This document shows, piece by piece, positions 25,398 through 33,959 of a stretch of DNA of 44,851 nt. The stretch covers positions 1-44,851 of the forward strand of contig JBDTKH010000049.1 in the NCBI GenBank assembly GCA_039935415.1, in the 5' to 3' direction. The translations under genes and the position numbers were made by a program. Position 1 is the first letter of the stretch; each line of letters opens with the position of its first letter. The notes beneath the pieces are model-generated. The model was not told the origin of the DNA. It saw nothing but the letters and a program-made list of their open reading frames with translations, and did no database searches. The DNA is from Palsa-870 sp039935415 (GTDB taxonomy: Bacteria > Chloroflexota > Dormibacteria > Dormibacterales > Dormibacteraceae).

Positions 25398-26168
25398 ATG
25401 GCCCTCAGGACGGACGACATGGTGGCTGCATGGCGCAGGTCGCCCGCGTCGGCGGTGCCGCCCGAGGACCTCGTCATGATCACGGACTTCGACGGCACGC
25501 TGGCGGACATCGTGCCCGACCCCAACCTGGCGGCTGCGTTGCCCGAGTCGCTGGACGCCCTGCGCCGCCTGGTGCAGCGGCTCGCCGACGTCATCGTCCT
25601 CAGCGCCCGCACCAACGAGCAGCTCGAGCAGCTGGTACCGATCTCCGGTGTAAGGCTCATCGGCGACAGCGGGCGTGCGCTTCCCCGCCACGCGCAGAAG
25701 GAAGCGCTCGATCGCTTCAACAGCCACGTCGCGATGCTGCTAGAGCGGATCCCCGGCGCCTGGCTGGAGATAAAGCCCGCGAGCAGCGCGATCCACTACC
25801 GCAACGCCGACCTGGGCGGCGAGGAGCTGCTGACGCTCATCGCGCCGCTCCTCGACGATGCCCACCTGGGCGCAACACTCGGACGCAAGGTGATCGAGGT
25901 TCACGCGCGCAAGTCCGGCAAGGGCAGCGCGCTGGCGGCACTGGTGCCGGGCCTGGATCCGGGTGGCATCGTTTGCTTTGGCGACGACGCGAACGACCGC
26001 TCGATGTTCGAGTTCGTGAGCTCGCTCGACATCCCGAACATGTGCGTGGGCGTGAACTCGCCAGAAGCGCCGGCCCACCTCTTCGACCGCTGCGAGCTCC
26101 TCGTTTCGGGCCCCACCGAAGCCGCCCTTTTCATGAACACGATCGCGGAGTGGGCAGCGCCAACCTAG
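25398..26168 (+). CDS. otsB: trehalose-6-phosphate phosphatase
   Basis: The 256-residue HAD phosphatase has all four motifs: DFDGTLADI (nucleophile Asp), LSART, a basic segment before the cap, and GDDANDRSMFEFV. The cap matches OtsB, including EIKPASSAIHYRNAD and KVIEVHARKSGKGSAL. It removes phosphate from trehalose 6-phosphate or a related sugar phosphate. ATG 25398 follows the acyl-CoA dehydrogenase stop with no gap. It converges on the GT20 gene that would make its substrate. Confidence 0.92.
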   Translation: MALRTDDMVAAWRRSPASAVPPEDLVMITDFDGTLADIVPDPNLAAALPESLDALRRLVQRLADVIVLSARTNEQLEQLVPISGVRLIGDSGRALPRHAQKEALDRFNSHVAMLLERIPGAWLEIKPASSAIHYRNADLGGEELLTLIAPLLDDAHLGATLGRKVIEVHARKSGKGSALAALVPGLDPGGIVCFGDDANDRSMFEFVSSLDIPNMCVGVNSPEAPAHLFDRCELLVSGPTEAALFMNTIAEWAAPT

Positions 26169-26180
26169 CTGCATCAGTAG

Positions 26181-26238
26181 GTCACTTCCCCGCAAGCGGG
26201 GAAGGTGGCCGGCCGGTAGCCGCCGGCCGGATGGGGGA
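26181..26238. repeat. dispersed hairpin repeat between convergent otsB and otsA
   Basis: CTTCCCCGCAAGCGGGGAAG (26185-26204) forms a perfect 9-bp stem. A second stem, GGCCGGC/GCCGGCC, and GGATGGGG follow. The first 25 or so bases are nearly identical to the copy at 36053. Its place between convergent genes suggests a bidirectional terminator. Confidence 0.7.
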
Positions 26239-26251
26239 GACGGAGCCCTCC

Positions 26252-27772
26252 CTAGCTTGGGAGTGTGCGACCGGTCGGAGGGATGAGGTCACGCAAATCC
26301 TGGACCTGGTTGCTGATCCACCTCGCGATGTCGTTGGTCCGCACCACCTCTCGTGCCGCCTCGTTCATGCGGTGGCGGTCCTCGACCGGCATCGTGAGGC
26401 CCGTGTACATGGCCGCCGCCGTGGCCTCGACATCGAACGGGTTGATCGACAGCACCTTCCCGCGCAGCTCCTCGTGCGCGCCGGCGTTCTCTGAAAGCAC
26501 GATCACGCCGTCGATCGCGTTGACGAGGGCGCCCTCTTTCACGACCAGGTTGAGCCCGTCGTAAACCGGGTTGACGAGCAGCACGTCGAAGTTCTTCAGG
26601 GCGGCGATCGCTTTGCGCTCGCTCTCTCCGATCTCGAGGCGGATCGGTTGCCAGTCGTCCGACCCGAACTCGCTGTTGATCCGGCCGGCCGCCTGGCGGA
26701 TCAGCCTCAGGTAGCGGCTGTAGACGGCGACATCCTGCCGAGAGGGTTGCAGGAAAGCCCAGAACTGGACCTGCTTGCGCAGCTCCGGGTGATAACGCAG
26801 GAGCTTCTCGTAGGCGATGAAGCCGCGCACGATGTTCTTGGACGGATCCGTGCGGTCGATTCGGGTGATGAGGCGCTGCGGTCGCCACGTGGCGAGGTCG
26901 TGCTCCTGACGCTTGACGCCGCGCGAGGCTGCGAGGCGCATCGTCCCCGGGACGTCGATCGAGATTGGGTAATGGCGCGCATAGGTGACTCGGCCACCTG
27001 ACAGCACCGCCCGCTCGCGCTCGTCAACCTTCAATCCCGCGTTCTCCTCGCAGGTCAGCAGAAAGTTCCGCACGTCAAGGCTTGACTGGAAGCCGACGAT
27101 GTCGCACCCGAGCAGGCCCTCGAGGATCGCGTCGCGCATCTCCTTGGGCAGCACCTTCCAGTACTGGGGGGTCGGCCATGGGACGTGCACGAAGTGCTGG
27201 ATCACCGCCGACGACAGCTCCTTCCTGACCATTCGGGGCACGAGGTAGAGCTGGTAGTCGTGCACCATCACCAGGGGTCGGGCCGGGGCCGCCCGTGCCA
27301 CCTCGACCACCTTCGCGGCCATCTGCCGGTTCACCTCGACGTAACCCTCCGCCCACGCCTGGTGGATGCGCGCGTCGATCACGGGCTCGGTGCCCAGGTC
27401 CCACAGGTAGTGCTGGATGAACCACAGCACCGGGTTTGCGATCGTCGAGTAGTACATCTCGTACTGCTCGCGGGTTGGCGTCGCGTAGTGCAGCCGGCCG
27501 GTGGAGTGCAGCAGGGGCACCGTAACGGCCACGCCCTGGTTGGCGGCGAGCTCCCTCTCTGCGTCCGTCCGCGCGCACGCAACCCAGTCCGCGCCAGTCG
27601 CCTCCGCCAGCGTCACCAGCGCCGTGATTACGCCGCCCGCACCTCGCTTGAATCCGCCTTCGGGCTTTGGCTCGTGCGGGGCGCGGTTGCTCGCGAGGAT
27701 CGGTGAGAAGTCCGGCAGAGTGCGCGCCACGTAAGCGCGCAGCGACGCGCCGTCTCTAATGCTGCTCCCCAC
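26252..27772 (-). CDS. otsA: trehalose-6-phosphate synthase (GT20)
   Basis: The 506-residue protein has the GT20 layout. The N-terminal donor loop is in GGFKRGAGGVITAL, then HYLWDLG, VHDYQLYLVPRMVR and HVPWPTPQYWKVLP. NPVYDGLNLVVKEGALVN and SENAGAHEEL close the donor site. Several positions differ from E. coli OtsA. The segment at the sugar-nucleotide phosphates reads RIDRTDPSKN instead of the usual R-x-D-Y-S-K-G, and VHDYQL replaces VHDYHL. I have seen this variant in actinobacterial-type proteins. Trehalose phosphate is the likely product, with the convergent otsB as partner, but glucosylglycerol-phosphate-type products are possible. Confidence 0.85.
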   Translation of the reverse strand: MGSSIRDGASLRAYVARTLPDFSPILASNRAPHEPKPEGGFKRGAGGVITALVTLAEATGADWVACARTDAERELAANQGVAVTVPLLHSTGRLHYATPTREQYEMYYSTIANPVLWFIQHYLWDLGTEPVIDARIHQAWAEGYVEVNRQMAAKVVEVARAAPARPLVMVHDYQLYLVPRMVRKELSSAVIQHFVHVPWPTPQYWKVLPKEMRDAILEGLLGCDIVGFQSSLDVRNFLLTCEENAGLKVDERERAVLSGGRVTYARHYPISIDVPGTMRLAASRGVKRQEHDLATWRPQRLITRIDRTDPSKNIVRGFIAYEKLLRYHPELRKQVQFWAFLQPSRQDVAVYSRYLRLIRQAAGRINSEFGSDDWQPIRLEIGESERKAIAALKNFDVLLVNPVYDGLNLVVKEGALVNAIDGVIVLSENAGAHEELRGKVLSINPFDVEATAAAMYTGLTMPVEDRHRMNEAAREVVRTNDIARWISNQVQDLRDLIPPTGRTLPS

Positions 27773-27783
27773 AGGTGGGGAGC

Positions 27784-30048
27784 TCAGCCGGGCCTGCTTT
27801 GCTGGCCCGGCCGTGAGGGGACCACGTTTACCAGGACAGAGCGATCGATGGGGACGTCCCGGATGCGAATCCCGGTCGCCCGCGCGAGAGCATTGACGAG
27901 CGCGGCCGGTCCTGGAATGGCAGGCGGCTCGCCGACGCCTTTCGCCCCCAGCGGCCCCACCGGCGAAGGCACCTCGATGAGCCGCACGTCGATCTCGGGC
28001 AGCTGGTCGGCCGTGGGCACTTCGTAGTCCAGGAAGCTTCCGGTGCGCAGCTGTCCGTCGCCGTCGTAGAAGAGCTGCTCGCCAAGCGCTCGACCCAGTG
28101 ACTGCGCGGCGCCACCATGCACCTGGCCCTCGACCTCCGGGGCGTTGATGGCCCGGCCGACGTCCTGGATTGCCGCGTACCCCGTCAGTTGGAACGCGCC
28201 GGTCTCGGGGTCGGCCCTCACGCGTGCGATGTGCACCGTAAACGCCGGCGATGCGCTCTGCACCGCGGACCGCCCGGTTGCCTCGATGGGTTTGTAGCGT
28301 CCGCCGAAATCGGTGCTCATGGCGACAAGCTTCGAGATCTCGACGTAGCGGTCCGGCACCCCTTTCACGGTGACCCGGCCGTCGGTGATCTCGAGGTCCT
28401 CGGGCGCCGCCTCGAGCTCGTCGGTGGCGATCTCGAGGAGCTGCCGCCGCGCCTCGAGCGCCGCTTCATAGACAGCCCCACCGACGCTGTAGATGACCTG
28501 GCTGCCTCCCGCGATCGGTCCTCGGGGTGCGGTCGACGTGTCGCCCTGCGTCACGCGTACCCTCTCGGGGTCCACGCCGAACGCCTCGGCCGCGATCAGC
28601 GCCAGCCCTGTCGCGGAGCCGCTGATGTCGGGCGAGCCGATCAGGATGGAGACCGTGCCGTCGGGTTCGACGCGGCACCCCGCCGCCGCGGGGCTGCGGC
28701 CGCCGCCCCAGGATGCGAGCGCCACCCCGACGCCTTCAGCCGGGCCGAGCGCCGCCGTGTACAGGGGGTGCCGGCGTGCCTCCTCCAGGCACTCGACCAT
28801 GGCGATCCTTGGCCACGGGGTTCCATCCGCCCTCGCGTCGCCCTCGCGAGACGCGTTGAGCATCCGCAGCTCGATGGGGTCCATCCCGAGCTCGATCGCG
28901 AGCTCGTCCATGGCCGACTCGAGCGCGAAGTACGCTTGCGGCGCGCCCGGAGCGCGATACGCGTCCACGGGTGTCTTGTTGGTCGCGACCTCATACCCGC
29001 TGATGTCGAAGTTGGGGATGCGGTAGGTGCCGCCCAGGAACGAGCCCGTGATGCCTGCATGCCAGCCTGAGGTGGCCCCGTTGTCGTACTCGTAACGCGC
29101 GCGCAGCGAGACCAGCGTGCCGTCGCGTTTGGCGCCCAGCTCGATGTCGAAACACGCGGCAGGCGCGGGGTGGCCGAGCGCGAACTCCTGCTGTCGGGTG
29201 AGGCCGAGACGAAGCGGATGGCCAAGCCTGAGCGCCAGAAGGGCGAGCACCGGTTCGAGCAGAATGACCTTGCCGCCGAAGCCTCCACCGACCGGCATCG
29301 TGATGACCCTGACCTCGTGTGGAGCCGCATCGATCACGCGGGCGATCTCGTCGCGAACCAGGAACTGCCCCTGCGTCGGCGCCCAGATCGTCAGTCCGCC
29401 GCCTGGCTCGGGGCGCACCATCGACACGTGCGGCTCGATGAACCCCTGGTGGACGCCGGCGAGGCGGTACGTCGCCTTGATCACCACCTCAGCGCCGGCC
29501 AGGCCGGCGGCCGCGTCGCCTCTCTTGAAAGCGGCCACCGCGGTCACGTTGCGCGGCTTGTCGGTGGGCTCGGATTCGGCGTCGGTCGCGGCTCCGTGCA
29601 TCGACGCGTCGCCTTCGGAGCCCTCGTCGCCCGCTTCGAGAACGAGCGGGGCGTCGTCTCGCATGGCGTGCTCAGGATCGGTGACGGCCTGGAGCGGCTC
29701 GTAGTCGACCTCGACCAGTCCGGCGGCGTCGGTCGCCTGCGCCTCTGTCTCGGCCACAACCGCGACCACCGGCTGGCCGGCGTAGAACACGCGATCGATC
29801 GCCAGCGGCTTGTCCGGTCCGGGGGCCTCGACCTCGGGCAGGTCGGCGCCGGTGACCACCGCGACCACTCCCGGCGCCGCCTTCGCGGCGGCAACGTCGA
29901 TGCCGCGGATCCGGGCGCTGGGCAGCTGGCTGAGCACGAGCTGGACGTGCAAGAGGCCGCGCATCTCGAGGTCGGCCGTGAAACGGGTCGAGCCCTCGAC
30001 CTTTCCCCTTCCTTCGAGCCGTCGCATCCCCCTTGTGGCCACCTTCAC
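27784..30048 (-). CDS. xanthine dehydrogenase-family molybdopterin-binding large subunit
   Basis: The 754-residue protein has the N-terminal aldehyde-oxidase-like domain (KVEGSTRFTADL, then LPEVEAPGPDKPLA). The molybdenum-cofactor domain follows with MPVGGGFGGK, AYRAPGAPQAYF, and GAKGVGEPP, in which Glu707 is the expected catalytic base. CODH large subunits carry an AYRCAGR-type active loop; AYRAPGAP here points to a xanthine- or aldehyde-type enzyme. It starts at GTG 30048. The FAD and 2Fe-2S subunits that normally flank it are absent on both sides, so they must come from elsewhere or it is a remnant. It is divergent from the ABC importer operon. Confidence 0.87.
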   Translation of the reverse strand: MKVATRGMRRLEGRGKVEGSTRFTADLEMRGLLHVQLVLSQLPSARIRGIDVAAAKAAPGVVAVVTGADLPEVEAPGPDKPLAIDRVFYAGQPVVAVVAETEAQATDAAGLVEVDYEPLQAVTDPEHAMRDDAPLVLEAGDEGSEGDASMHGAATDAESEPTDKPRNVTAVAAFKRGDAAAGLAGAEVVIKATYRLAGVHQGFIEPHVSMVRPEPGGGLTIWAPTQGQFLVRDEIARVIDAAPHEVRVITMPVGGGFGGKVILLEPVLALLALRLGHPLRLGLTRQQEFALGHPAPAACFDIELGAKRDGTLVSLRARYEYDNGATSGWHAGITGSFLGGTYRIPNFDISGYEVATNKTPVDAYRAPGAPQAYFALESAMDELAIELGMDPIELRMLNASREGDARADGTPWPRIAMVECLEEARRHPLYTAALGPAEGVGVALASWGGGRSPAAAGCRVEPDGTVSILIGSPDISGSATGLALIAAEAFGVDPERVRVTQGDTSTAPRGPIAGGSQVIYSVGGAVYEAALEARRQLLEIATDELEAAPEDLEITDGRVTVKGVPDRYVEISKLVAMSTDFGGRYKPIEATGRSAVQSASPAFTVHIARVRADPETGAFQLTGYAAIQDVGRAINAPEVEGQVHGGAAQSLGRALGEQLFYDGDGQLRTGSFLDYEVPTADQLPEIDVRLIEVPSPVGPLGAKGVGEPPAIPGPAALVNALARATGIRIRDVPIDRSVLVNVVPSRPGQQSRPG

Positions 30049-30131
30049 GGCCGGATCATGGTACGACCCGGCCTCCTACGGAGGTAGACAAGGGGCCTCG
30101 GCCCGGCCACAATGGGGGTGGAGTAAGCGGC

Positions 30132-30144
30132 GGACACCGTGTCC
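30132..30144. promoter_or_regulatory. palindrome in the divergent upstream region
   Basis: GGACACCGTGTCC is an inverted repeat with a single central base. It lies in the 212-base gap between the divergent dehydrogenase and importer genes. A clear -10 or -35 was not found nearby. GGGAG at about 30250 is the ribosome binding site for ATG 30261. Confidence 0.35.
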
Positions 30145-30260
30145 ACCACCCCTCGTCGGCGCGCTCTCGCCCCGCTGGTCCCGCCAAAACACGGCGAAGA
30201 CCACCGGGAAGAAGGCGGGGGGAAGGAGGCTCTCGCCTCAAGCTTTTCAGGGAGAAAGCT

Positions 30261-32012
30261 ATGACTCCAATGTCGTTACGGATCCTCAAGGCCCTGGCCG
30301 TGGGCGGGGTGACCAGCCTCGTGCTGGGCGCGTGCGGCGGGGGAGGTGGGGGGAACACGAACACGGGCCTGGCGTCAAACCAGACCCTGACGTTCCCGAT
30401 CCTGGGTGACTTCGGCACGCTGGATCCGGCGATCGCGGACGCCGAAACCGACACCGAGATCTCGCAGAACATGTTCGATGGTCTCGTCAAATTCGACAAC
30501 AACCTGAACGTCGTCCCCGACCTCGCGACCGCCGTGCCGACACCGTCGGCCGACGGCCTGACCTACATCTTCAAGCTGCGGTCCGACGTGACGTTCTCCA
30601 ACAGTGACAAGTTCACCTCGAAGGACGTTCTCTACTCGTGGAACCGCGCCGCTGCCATGCAGGGCGCTTACGCCACCAACCTCTCGGGCATCGACGGCTA
30701 CAGCACCGTGGCGAAGAACACCGTCAGCGGCTCGGCGCTCGAAGCGCTGCTCGAAAAGAACGATCCGTCGGTCACGATGAGCGGCCTAACGGCACCCGAC
30801 CCGTACACCGTGCAGGTCAAGCTCTCCAGCCCGGCGGGCTGGTTCTTGACCGCGATCGGCCTCGAAGGAACGACCGGATACATCGTCGACGAGAACGCGG
30901 TGAAGCAGAACTTCGATAACTGGTGGAGCAATCCTGCGACCGCGATCGGCACCGGGCCTTTCAAGATGACGGCCTACACGCCGAAGCAGTCCGCCGACTT
31001 CGCGGCAGTCGCCAACTGGTGGGGCTCTCCCAAGCCGACGCTGACGAAAGTCCACCTCGACATTTCGGTCAACGACGCCTCGACCGCCATCACCAAGTAC
31101 GAGCAGGGCGGTTATGACATTGTGGGCTACGGCGGGTACAGCAACCTGCCCGTCGCCGACGTGCTGCGCATCAAGGGCACCAGCAGCGAATCCAGCCAGC
31201 TGATCCTGCACCCGAAGGTGCGAACCTACTGGGCCAGCTTCAACATGGTCTCTGACTCTTCTCGCCTGGCCAAGGGCCCGTTCACGTTGGACCAGGGCCA
31301 ATCAGCTCACGATCTCCGGCTCGCCTTCGACTTGGCGGTCGACAAGGCTAAGCTCGTCCAAACCGTGTGCCAGGGCATCGTCTGCACGCAGGCGACCGGG
31401 GGCCTCATACCTCCGAGCCTGATTGGGTACATGGGTGACAACAACGACCCACTGGCCAAGTACGACCCCGCCCAGGCCAAGACGTTGCTCAACAGCGCCG
31501 ACCCGAACCACACCAAGACTGCGAACCTGACCTACACGTACGACCCTGAAAACGCGCTCAACAAGCCGACGGCCGAGTTCCTGCAGTCGCAGTGGCAGGA
31601 CAACCTCGGCGTGCACGTGAACATCGCGCCTGTCTCTCACTCACAGTTCATCCAGGCACGCCTCAAGGGGGCGTACGTGCTCTCCCGCGACGGCTGGCAA
31701 GCCGACTACAACCACCCTCAGGACTGGTTCGACAACCTTTGGGGCAGCGCGGTGGGTTGCCCTGACTCGGGATGTACGACTGGCTACACCACCCCGGCCT
31801 ACGATGCACTGCTTAAGAAGGCTGACTCCGAGCCGCTCGACGCAGCGAAGGCCGACTATGCGCAGCTGAACCAGATGCTCATAAACGACGTCGTCTACAT
31901 CCCGCTCTACTACTCGGTCGGCGCGTTCCTGATCAAGCCTTACGTCAAGGGCGCCGGCACCAACGCCTTCTTCGACCATTACTGGAACGAAATCCAGATC
32001 ATGTCCCACTGA
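30261..32012 (+). CDS. peptide/nickel-type ABC importer, substrate-binding lipoprotein
   Basis: The 583-residue protein begins with a lipobox signal peptide (VTSLVLGAC) and a Gly-rich linker. The family-5 binding protein fold is clear: LDPAIADAETDTEISQNMFD, then SADGLTYIFKLRSDVTFSN and VLYSWNRAA. Later comes GWQADYNHPQDWFDNL, the ligand-loop region. Four or more Cys in the C-terminal half may form disulfides. It would bind short peptides or a similar solute outside the membrane. ATG 30261 has a good ribosome site. The transporter genes follow after a terminator-like hairpin. Confidence 0.92.
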   Translation: MTPMSLRILKALAVGGVTSLVLGACGGGGGGNTNTGLASNQTLTFPILGDFGTLDPAIADAETDTEISQNMFDGLVKFDNNLNVVPDLATAVPTPSADGLTYIFKLRSDVTFSNSDKFTSKDVLYSWNRAAAMQGAYATNLSGIDGYSTVAKNTVSGSALEALLEKNDPSVTMSGLTAPDPYTVQVKLSSPAGWFLTAIGLEGTTGYIVDENAVKQNFDNWWSNPATAIGTGPFKMTAYTPKQSADFAAVANWWGSPKPTLTKVHLDISVNDASTAITKYEQGGYDIVGYGGYSNLPVADVLRIKGTSSESSQLILHPKVRTYWASFNMVSDSSRLAKGPFTLDQGQSAHDLRLAFDLAVDKAKLVQTVCQGIVCTQATGGLIPPSLIGYMGDNNDPLAKYDPAQAKTLLNSADPNHTKTANLTYTYDPENALNKPTAEFLQSQWQDNLGVHVNIAPVSHSQFIQARLKGAYVLSRDGWQADYNHPQDWFDNLWGSAVGCPDSGCTTGYTTPAYDALLKKADSEPLDAAKADYAQLNQMLINDVVYIPLYYSVGAFLIKPYVKGAGTNAFFDHYWNEIQIMSH

Positions 32013-32027
32013 TAGAACTTGCAACCA

Positions 32028-32060
32028 GGGCGCTCGCGGGGAACCGCGGGCGCCCTTTTC
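32028..32060 (+). terminator. attenuator-like terminator after the binding protein
   Basis: GGGCGCTCGCGG (32028-32039) pairs with CCGCGGGCGCCC (32044-32055) through one G-U pair, with a GGAA loop and TTTTC after it. Partial termination here would give more binding protein than permease. Confidence 0.8.
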
Positions 32061-32101
32061 GTTAAATGCTCGAGAATCGTTAACGGGAGGGGCTTCGAGT
32101 A

Positions 32102-33058
32102 GTGTTCACACGCGGCACGCTGATCTACATCGGTCAGCGACTCATCCTCATCCTGCTGGCGGTCGTCGGGGTGTCGTCGCTCGTGTTCCTCGCAATCCAC
32201 CGGCTACCCGGCTCTGCTCTGTTCAGCGAGCACCTGCACGGTCAGCAATTCCAGCTGCTGCTGCACCACTACGGGCTCGACAAGCCTCTTTGGCAGCAGT
32301 ACCTCAATTTCATCATCGGGATGCTGCACGGCAACCTCGGCGAATCGCTCGTCAATCGAGGCGTGGCGATCACGCCCATCGTCGTGCGCGAGATGTCGGT
32401 CAGCGCCGAAGTTGGCCTGTTCGCCCTCATCTTCACGATCGGCCTCGGCATGCTCCTCGGCATCGTGGCCGCTGTCAGGCAGAACACCTGGGTCGACTAC
32501 GTGCTGAGCACGACCTCGGTCATCGGCTACAGCATGCCGAACTTCGTGATCGCGACCTTTCTGATCCTGATCTTCGCCGTCTGGATGGACAACTTCACGC
32601 AGCACACCTTCTACTTCCAGATCGGTTGGTCGGGTCGCTACGGGACCATAGGTGAGATCTGGCTGCCCGCATTCGCCCTCGGGTTCCCGTATGCGAGCAT
32701 CGTCGCACGGCTGACGCGGGCGAGCATGCTCGAGGTGATCCGGCAGGACTACATCCGGACCGCAAGGGCAAAGGGCGTCCGCGAGATCGTGATCATGGTC
32801 CGGCACGCGCTGCCCAACGCCCTGATACCCGTGATCACCATCCTCGGCCCGCTCGTGATCGGGATCATCACCGGTGGCGTGGTGATCGAAAACATCTTCG
32901 GCATCCCCGGTCTCGGCAAGGAGTTCGCGACGAGCATCCTGAACCGCGACTACAACATCGTGGTCGGCGTTTTCACCGGCTACGCGGTGCTGGTTGGCCT
33001 GGCCAACCTCGGCGTGGATTTGCTGTACGTGGTGATCGATCCGAGGATTCGTTACTGA
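32102..33058 (+). CDS. ABC importer permease, DppB-like
   Basis: The 318-residue protein has six helices: a first one (LILILLAVVGVSSLVFLAI), then the periplasmic region with HYGLDKPLWQQYLNF. The cytoplasmic coupling (EAA) loop is DYIRTARAKGVREIVIM, and IENIFGIPGLGKEF follows. This is the standard DppB/OppB order. It pairs with the DppC-like protein, whose ATG overlaps its TGA by 1 base. GTG 32102 is the start. Confidence 0.92.
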   Translation: MFTRGTLIYIGQRLILILLAVVGVSSLVFLAIHRLPGSALFSEHLHGQQFQLLLHHYGLDKPLWQQYLNFIIGMLHGNLGESLVNRGVAITPIVVREMSVSAEVGLFALIFTIGLGMLLGIVAAVRQNTWVDYVLSTTSVIGYSMPNFVIATFLILIFAVWMDNFTQHTFYFQIGWSGRYGTIGEIWLPAFALGFPYASIVARLTRASMLEVIRQDYIRTARAKGVREIVIMVRHALPNALIPVITILGPLVIGIITGGVVIENIFGIPGLGKEFATSILNRDYNIVVGVFTGYAVLVGLANLGVDLLYVVIDPRIRY

Positions 33059-33948
33059 TGGCAGCCACAGCAGCCGCCGTCGTCCATCGACCGGCCGCCC
33101 CGGAGCAGGCGAGCCTGTGGTCTGATGCCTGGCGTCGCCTGCGGCGCAACCGCCTCGCACTGGCCGGCGTCATCTACCTGACGTTCCTCGTCGCGGTCGC
33201 GGTGCTCGCCCTGTTTTACACGCCTTATCGCATGTCCGAGGTTGGCGTCACGCTGCCGTACAGCGGACCAAACGCGCACCATTGGCTGGGCGCCGACTAC
33301 CTCGGCCGGGACATCCTGAGCCGGATCATGGTGGGCGCCCAGATCTCACTCGTCGTCGGTGTCGGGACTCAGGTCGTGGTCATCGCCGTCGGTGTGCCGA
33401 TCGGGCTCATGGCAGGCTATTTCAGGGGTTGGTTCGACCAGGGAGTGAGCTTCATCATCAACCTCTTCTACGGGATTCCGGACCTGCTGGTGGCCCTGAT
33501 CCTGGTATTCCTGCTCGGCCCGAGTCTCACCAACATCATCATCGCCATCGCCGTCACGCGCTGGATGGACATGGCGCGCCTGGTCAGGGGCCAGGCCCTC
33601 GCCCTTCGTGAGCGCGAGTTCATAGAAGCGGCCAGAGCGAGCGGCGCCAAGCCCTTTAAGATCCTCTTCGGGCACATCCTGCCGAACTCCCTGGGTCCGA
33701 TCATCGTGCAGGCCACGTTCGGTGTACCGGCGGCGATTCTGTTCGAAGCGTTCCTGAGCTTTCTCGGACTTGGCGTCCCACCGCCGCAGCCGTCGTGGGG
33801 ATCGATGGCGGCTGACGGCATTGCGGCGATCCGAATCGCACCGCACATCGTGATCGCGCCGTCAATCGCGCTCTCGCTGACTCTGATGGCCTTCAACTTT
33901 CTGGGCGACGGTCTGCGCGACGCGCTTGACCCTCGCCAGCGGCGTTAG
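33058..33948 (+). CDS. ABC importer permease, DppC-like
   Basis: The 296-residue protein has the N-terminal RRLRRNRLALAGVIYL helix and GADYLGRDILSRIMVGAQIS, typical of DppC/OppC. The coupling loop is REFIEAARASGAKPFKILF, and FLSFLGLGVPPPQPSWGSM is the conserved end motif. It forms the second half of the membrane channel. The TGATG overlap with the DppB-like gene and the 11-base gap to the next ATPase gene show one operon. Confidence 0.93.
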   Translation: MAATAAAVVHRPAAPEQASLWSDAWRRLRRNRLALAGVIYLTFLVAVAVLALFYTPYRMSEVGVTLPYSGPNAHHWLGADYLGRDILSRIMVGAQISLVVGVGTQVVVIAVGVPIGLMAGYFRGWFDQGVSFIINLFYGIPDLLVALILVFLLGPSLTNIIIAIAVTRWMDMARLVRGQALALREREFIEAARASGAKPFKILFGHILPNSLGPIIVQATFGVPAAILFEAFLSFLGLGVPPPQPSWGSMAADGIAAIRIAPHIVIAPSIALSLTLMAFNFLGDGLRDALDPRQRR

Positions 33949-33959
33949 GCTCGACGGTT

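Noticed and set aside
28117..29070. Long plus-strand frame across the molybdopterin subunit gene
   Set aside because: Shadow of a high-GC minus-strand gene; no motif or promoter supports it.
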